From: Euryarchaeota archaeon UBA60
GTDB lineage: Archaea; Thermoplasmatota; Poseidoniia; Poseidoniales; Poseidoniaceae
DNA: 8,070 nt
Assembly: GCA_002503395.1 (NCBI GenBank)
Contig: DARQ01000023.1
Location: forward strand, 4,438-12,507
Direction: 5' to 3'
Shown here: piece by piece, positions 5,611 through 8,070 of the stretch
Layout of the letters: each line of letters begins with the position of its first letter
Position numbering within the stretch: position 1 is the first letter of the stretch
Position numbers and translations under genes: made by a program
The notes under the pieces: generated by a model
Told to the model about the DNA's origin: nothing
The model's input: only the letters and a program-made list of their open reading frames with translations
Database searches by the model: none

Positions 5611-5821
5611 GGCGACAATAATTGGTAGAGTTGCTAGAAATGGAGAATAATACTGTACCAGAGTTACGACTAATAATGAATATTTGAAACTCTGAACTAC
5701 GTTTGAATCAAAGTTCCGAATCAAAATGATTCAAACTACGTCTATAACTCAGAATGCTATTGTTTGCTGAGTATTGCCTGTTTCAAATACCTCTATCGGC
5801 TTGGCAGAATGGTGCATAAAG
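5611..5821. other. AT-rich gene-free stretch
   Basis: No credible coding region or RNA was found between the GST-PCMT promoter and the tRNA 3' end. The stretch is clearly more AT-rich than the genes around it. It contains the nested repeats at 5695-5741 and a short CTCAG/CTGAG inverted pair near 5748-5770. Confidence 0.5.
5695..5741. repeat. Inverted repeat nested in a direct repeat, upstream of GST-PCMT
   Basis: GTTTGAATCA (5701-5710) and its exact reverse complement (5727-5736) are separated by 16 nt. GAATCAAA also occurs twice in direct orientation (5705-5712 and 5718-5725). AACTACGT is repeated directly at 5695-5702 and 5734-5741, bracketing the element. The site lies about 90 bp upstream of the GST-PCMT TATA box and about 80 bp beyond the tRNA-Ser 3' end. 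It may be a transcription-factor site or a structured element; I cannot tell which. Confidence 0.5.
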
Positions 5822-5904
5822 CGCCGAGAGAGGGATTTGAACCCCCGCGTCCAAAGGACAGTGGATTTCGAATCCACCGCGATACCGGGCTATGCGATCT
5901 CGGC
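5822..5904 (-). tRNA. tRNA-Ser (anticodon CGA)
   Basis: The minus strand folds as a class II tRNA of 83 nt. The acceptor stem is GCCGAGA/TCTCGGC with discriminator G and no encoded CCA. The D-arm carries the AGCCCGGTA loop and looks weak: two clear pairs and an A-C mismatch. The anticodon stem is GTGGA/TCCAC around the loop TTCGAAA, giving anticodon CGA for UCG codons. The long variable arm has stem GTCC/GGAC with a TTT loop, and the T-arm is GGGGG-TTCAAAT-CCCTC. The long variable arm plus G73 identifies serine. No intron is present. Confidence 0.95.
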
Positions 5905-5928
5905 TGTACGACCGGCGAGCGTCGAGAG

Positions 5929-5938
5929 CGTCATAAGC
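5929..5938. promoter_or_regulatory. Candidate bidirectional TATA element between tRNA-Ser and the modifier gene
   Basis: GTCATAAGCG is the only A/T-rich patch in the 56-nt divergent gap. Its centre is about 27 nt from the tRNA 5' end on one side and about 27 nt from the modifier ATG on the other, which is the expected TATA-to-start spacing in both directions. The match to the TATA consensus is weak. Confidence 0.4.
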
Positions 5939-5960
5939 GTGATGGGATGAGAGGATATCG

Positions 5961-6161
5961 ATGCGGGTCAAGTTCTCCTCCCCCGACGGAGTGGTCGAGG
6001 TTGAGTGTGAGTCTGGCACCACTGTTCTCGGCGCGATTAAGTTGACACCAATCCATCCTTCCACCGTCTTGGCGGTGCATGATGGGGCGGTGATTCCCCA
6101 GAACACGATAATCCACGAAGACGTCGAAATCGAGTTGATAATAGTCTCCAGTGGTGGCTGA
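5961..6161 (+). CDS. Small ubiquitin-like modifier / sulfur carrier (ThiS/MoaD/SAMP family)
   Basis: A 66-residue protein with a beta-grasp appearance and a C-terminal VSSGG. The terminal diglycine is the site that E1-like enzymes adenylate, for isopeptide conjugation (archaeal SAMP modification) or for thiocarboxylate formation in tRNA thiolation or cofactor synthesis. The start MRVKFSSPDG, the central TVLGAIKL helix, the segment VLAVHDGAVIPQNTIIHEDVEIELI and the GG terminus match ThiS/SAMP2-type proteins in order and length. The ATG at 5961 is preceded by GAGAGG about 7 nt upstream, so it may be SD-led. However, the TATA-like patch at 5929-5938 would predict a leaderless start. No E1 partner gene is in the window, so I cannot choose between modifier and sulfur-carrier roles. 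Confidence 0.88.
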   Translation: MRVKFSSPDGVVEVECESGTTVLGAIKLTPIHPSTVLAVHDGAVIPQNTIIHEDVEIELIIVSSGG

Positions 6162-6211
6162 ATACTTCAACTGATGAGATAGGTTGAGGCCGTGGTGAGT
6201 TGCCACCGAAA

Positions 6212-6421
6212 TCATTCTTCTTCGCTGGTGAATTCCGGCAGTGATTCCAACCATTCCTTGCCACCGACATTGTGCAGTTTTCGTCGACGTTGCGCTTGGC
6301 GGTCTTCAGGAGACCATTTCATCGGGCCCGCCGCTTGGGCGCGCTCGCCACACTTGCCGCATGTGGTCGATAAGCCATAGGCGCCGCAAACGGTGCATTT
6401 CTGCAGTTTCTGTCGTGCCAT
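6212..6421 (-). CDS. nop10: H/ACA ribonucleoprotein subunit Nop10
   Basis: A 69-residue core protein of H/ACA RNPs, which guide pseudouridylation of rRNA together with Cbf5, Gar1 and L7Ae. The N-terminal zinc ribbon is C9-x2-C12-x8-C21-x2-C24 (CTVCGAYGLSTTCGKCGE). It is followed by the linker MKWSPED (residues 34-40) corresponding to the family FSPED, and a basic helix RRRKLH. It runs some ten residues longer at the C-terminus than typical archaeal Nop10, ending in an acidic tail. I start at the ATG at 6421. The frame is open 20 codons further upstream, but those residues are unlike Nop10. A TATA-like AATATTAT lies at about 6469-6476. The gene converges on the modifier gene, with 50 nt between stops. 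Nop10 commonly sits directly after aIF2-alpha in euryarchaea, but here it is about 5 kb away. Confidence 0.92.
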   Translation of the reverse strand: MARQKLQKCTVCGAYGLSTTCGKCGERAQAAGPMKWSPEDRQAQRRRKLHNVGGKEWLESLPEFTSEEE

Positions 6422-6468
6422 GTGATGCCCCAGTTGAGAACTGAACATGAATGCTTGGATTGGCGACG

Positions 6469-6476
6469 ATAATATT
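6469..6476 (-). promoter_or_regulatory. TATA-like box of the Nop10 gene
   Basis: This reads AATATTAT in a local AT-rich patch about 50 nt before the Nop10 ATG. It predicts a leader of about 25 nt, in which only a weak GGGG-type Shine-Dalgarno is visible. Confidence 0.4.
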
Positions 6477-6542
6477 GACACGGGGTTTCAAAGAATTATT
6501 CGTTTCAAGGCCGAGCCTTGTTGCAATATTCAGCGGTCGATA

Positions 6543-6722
6543 TTATTGCTTTGGCCGGTGAGTACGCTTGGCCCACGAATACCTGCGCTTCTTGGCAGTG
6601 GCACCGTAGCCACAAGAGGCACAGACACTCTTCGTCTTGTGGTAGGAATGATTGCCACAGCGGCGGCAACGGATGTGTGTGGACTTCTGGCGCTTACCCA
6701 TCGATGGTGTACCTTTACTCAT
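6543..6722 (-). CDS. rpl37e: Ribosomal protein eL37 (L37e)
   Basis: A 59-residue basic large-subunit ribosomal protein. The sequence starts MSKGTPSMGKRQKSTHIRCR and has the family zinc ribbon C19-x2-C22-x11-C34-x2-C37 (CRRCGNHSYHKTKSVCASCG). The C-terminus is RYSWAKRTHRPKQ. All four cysteines are present, unlike in eL42 of the same window. The start is set by a good Shine-Dalgarno, AGGTGA, about 6 nt before the ATG at 6722; the frame is open further upstream but the extra residues are not eL37. A TATA-like box at 6761-6768 suggests it is transcribed independently of the PAC2 gene. It sits between Nop10 and PAC2 genes, which are more usually adjacent. Confidence 0.95.
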   Translation of the reverse strand: MSKGTPSMGKRQKSTHIRCRRCGNHSYHKTKSVCASCGYGATAKKRRYSWAKRTHRPKQ

Positions 6723-6760
6723 GAACTCACCTGTTACGGACAGCCCGCCGACCAACCGCC

Positions 6761-6768
6761 CATATTTG
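6761..6768 (-). promoter_or_regulatory. TATA box of the eL37 gene
   Basis: On the minus strand this reads CAAATATG, about 40 nt before the ATG at 6722. The predicted start near 6738 leaves a leader of about 16 nt that contains the AGGTGA ribosome-binding site. Spacing and SD agree. Confidence 0.55.
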
Positions 6769-6804
6769 AAACCGCCGTTAGAGAAACACTGGGAAAATGG
6801 CTCA

Positions 6805-7620
6805 CTAAGCGTATAATGACGAGGGGTCTTCCTCAAGGAATTCACTCGGCATCTCGGCATCGGGATACTTATCGATCAGACTCTCGATGCGGTCGGCAAT
6901 CGCCTCGGTGGTGGCAATTGGAATCGGCAGAGCCAGTCCTAACCATTTCTGTAATGCCAGCCTGAGCCGCTCGGCGGCATGGATATCGGCACTGCTACCG
7001 ATGGTGGCGGCGACAACACAACCACTCGAGATTGCGTTGACCGGGCCAAGCGATGCGAGTAGTCCGGCCAGCCCGATGACTCCCCCGGATGGTCTGTCCA
7101 CGGCAATTTCCCCCCCCCCGTCAGCAAAAAGTGCCTTGATGTTGTCATCGGCACAGATGGCATAGACCTCCTCACAGGTGGGCTCACTCGATAACCCGGC
7201 CAGCACAATCATGTATTCACAACCGAGTTCTGCTACAGTTGTCAGAATCATCTCAGCCATCTCGAACTGACCACAGGGTGAGATTGGTTGGGCTTCCCCT
7301 GAGATGACCAGGATATTCTCTTCTCCCAGGCTGATGGAGTGCATGGTGAGGTGAGGTGGGGTCAGCAGACCACCGGTCATCTTCGCCTGAGGCGGCATCT
7401 CAGGATGGAATAATTCGGCAACCAGAGTTGAATCAAGGCCATCGACCAGACCGTCGGTGAGTAACTTGCCGACATTTCCAACCCCTGGGAATGCCGCGAA
7501 AGCCATCCGGTGCTTGCCTAAGTGGTTGAGTTTGTGCTCGGGTTGGTCGCTGGGCCGTTCGCCTGTACGGCTCACGAGCCTCTTACCTTGGGCATCTCGC
7601 CAGACAATTTTTGTGACCAT
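6805..7620 (-). CDS. PAC2 family protein (proteasome assembly chaperone-like)
   Basis: A 271-residue protein of the PAC2 family, whose archaeal members include proteasome-assembly chaperone homologues. Recognisable features are the N-terminal MAFAAFPGVGNVGKLLTDGL (residues 39-58; PGVGNVG is the family start signature) and LFHPEMPPQ. The strand ENILVISGEAQP (101-112) is followed by EMAEMILTTVAELGCEYMIVLAGL (120-143). A second glycine-rich alpha/beta part, RPSGGVIGLAGLLASLG (176-192), leads to a helical C-terminus. I start at the ATG at 7620 rather than the GTG at 7638, because the TATA-like CTTATGCC lies about 26 nt before the ATG, predicting a leaderless mRNA, and no SD precedes either codon. 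A run of ten C on the plus strand (7110-7119) encodes a Gly tract here (residues 168-170). Nucleotide or client partners cannot be read from sequence. Confidence 0.88.
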   Translation of the reverse strand: MVTKIVWRDAQGKRLVSRTGERPSDQPEHKLNHLGKHRMAFAAFPGVGNVGKLLTDGLVDGLDSTLVAELFHPEMPPQAKMTGGLLTPPHLTMHSISLGEENILVISGEAQPISPCGQFEMAEMILTTVAELGCEYMIVLAGLSSEPTCEEVYAICADDNIKALFADGGGEIAVDRPSGGVIGLAGLLASLGPVNAISSGCVVAATIGSSADIHAAERLRLALQKWLGLALPIPIATTEAIADRIESLIDKYPDAEMPSEFLEEDPSSLYA

Positions 7621-7642
7621 CGAGGCGATGGCTCTCACGAAG

Positions 7643-7651
7643 GGGCATAAG
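7643..7651 (-). promoter_or_regulatory. TATA-like box of the PAC2 gene
   Basis: On the minus strand this reads CCTTATGCC, centred about 27 nt before the ATG at 7620. It predicts transcription starting at or next to the A of the start codon. The absence of a Shine-Dalgarno supports leaderless translation. Confidence 0.45.
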
Positions 7652-7710
7652 GATTGGTAATGGTGATGAGGTCGCTAAGGTGATTTGGAGGGGTGGAATT
7701 CATCGCCGAT

Positions 7711-8070
7711 TCACAGTATTCGCAGAACCGTCTCGCCGTCAAAAGACAACTGCTTCTTGTCGCCGAAAGCGGCCGCATAGCCGGCGATGACAACGACCTC
7801 ATCACCGCGCTTCACCTCGTCGTGAGCGAAGGGAATGTTCTCGCTCATCGCCGAGATTTCTATTGGCCCATCGGCGGTCGCCAATTCGGCACCCCATCTC
7901 TTCCACTTGCCCCAGTTGGTCTCGCCCTCGCCTCCCGATAGCGACATCACCCGGCCGCGGATATTCGCCCTATGTAGAGCGGTTGGAGATTGATGCCCCT
8001 CAAATTCATCCTTTTCGATGGCGTTGATGGTGGTATGCTCATCCAACTTCAGTTGTACCCCGCCATTGCG
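7711..8070 (-). CDS. OB-fold nucleic-acid-binding protein, RPA/SSB-like (5' part outside window)
   Basis: The frame is open to the window edge, so only the last 119 residues are seen and the true start lies beyond 8070. The visible part begins NGGVQLKLDEHTTI, which resembles the end of one RPA-type OB fold. A second OB-like unit follows: ANIRGRVMSLSGGEGETNWG, then ELATADGPIEISAMSENI, HDEVKRGDEVVVIAG and KKQLSFDGETVLRIL. The order of strands (RGRV, laDxxGxI, lkxGDxVxVxG, qLsxG) matches single-stranded-DNA-binding OB folds of the RPA group. A TTG at 8046 is in frame, but the coding pattern continues upstream of it. Alternatives are another OB-fold protein such as an RNA-binding factor. The N-terminal domains would decide this. 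Confidence 0.6.
   Translation of the reverse strand, partial: RNGGVQLKLDEHTTINAIEKDEFEGHQSPTALHRANIRGRVMSLSGGEGETNWGKWKRWGAELATADGPIEISAMSENIPFAHDEVKRGDEVVVIAGYAAAFGDKKQLSFDGETVLRIL

Noticed and set aside
5695..5741. Interpreting the repeats near tRNA-Ser as a CRISPR array or an integrase attachment site
   Set aside because: There are too few and too short repeats for CRISPR, and no duplicated tRNA 3' end or integrase gene is present in the window.
3789..5959. Shared 12-mer TGAGAGGATATC at 3789-3800 and 5948-5959
   Set aside because: The second copy works as a Shine-Dalgarno before the modifier gene, but the first has no start codon after it; most likely chance.
5764..6045. Plus-strand ORF beginning at 5764 with the segment APREGFEPPRPKDSGF
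   Set aside because: It is antisense to the tRNA-Ser gene; this peptide pattern is what a reversed tRNA T-arm and anticodon arm yields. It also overlaps the modifier gene.
6423..6481. N-terminal extension of Nop10 to 6481
   Set aside because: The added residues are unlike Nop10, and the ATG at 6421 gives the family N-terminus directly before the zinc ribbon.
6447..6965. Plus-strand ORF of 172 codons
   Set aside because: It lies antisense to eL37 and the end of PAC2 and has no recognisable domain.

Overview
The window is archaeal. It encodes proteins found only in the archaeal/eukaryotic lineage (aIF2-alpha, eS27, eL42, eL37, Nop10), a PAC2-family protein, a ThiS/MoaD-type small modifier ending in Gly-Gly, and a class II tRNA-Ser without an encoded CCA. 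Several starts lie about 26 bp from TATA-like boxes. The moderate GC content, together with a cold-shock protein and a glutathione-S-transferase domain in an archaeon, fits a mesophilic euryarchaeon. Marine Group II/III (Poseidoniales-like, Thermoplasmatota) is my best guess. That lineage call is inference and was not tested by phylogeny.

Layout. (1) 72-1334, minus strand: a compact translation operon eL42 - eS27 - aIF2-alpha, with a TATA box and SD in front of eL42. (2) 1454-2769, plus strand: two unrecognised multi-pass membrane proteins, overlapping by 4 nt and so probably co-translated. They diverge from the ribosomal operon across a TATATA element flanked by a GC-rich hairpin. (3) 2844-4046, plus strand: a protein with two tandem gamma-glutamylcyclotransferase-like domains, then a cold-shock-domain protein followed by a T7 stretch. 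(4) 4271-5575, minus strand: one continuous ORF fusing a GST-like protein to a protein-L-isoaspartate methyltransferase through a Pro/Thr/Glu linker. (5) 5576-5821: an AT-rich gene-free stretch with a perfect 10-bp inverted repeat. (6) tRNA-Ser(CGA) on minus, with the small ubiquitin-like modifier gene divergent on plus. (7) 6212-8070, minus strand: OB-fold protein (partial, runs off the window), PAC2 protein, eL37, Nop10, each with its own TATA candidate except the partial one.

How the parts relate. In many euryarchaea eL42, eS27, aIF2-alpha, Nop10 and a PAC2 protein form one cluster. Here that cluster appears split into two same-strand halves about 5 kb apart, with the membrane proteins, the gamma-glutamyl/GST/repair-methyltransferase genes, the cold-shock gene, the tRNA and the modifier gene between them. 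The most unusual items are the GST-PCMT fusion, the loss of three of four zinc-ligand cysteines in eL42 while its zinc-ribbon neighbours keep theirs, and the membrane-protein pair. I found no CRISPR array, insertion sequence, rRNA or obvious defence system.
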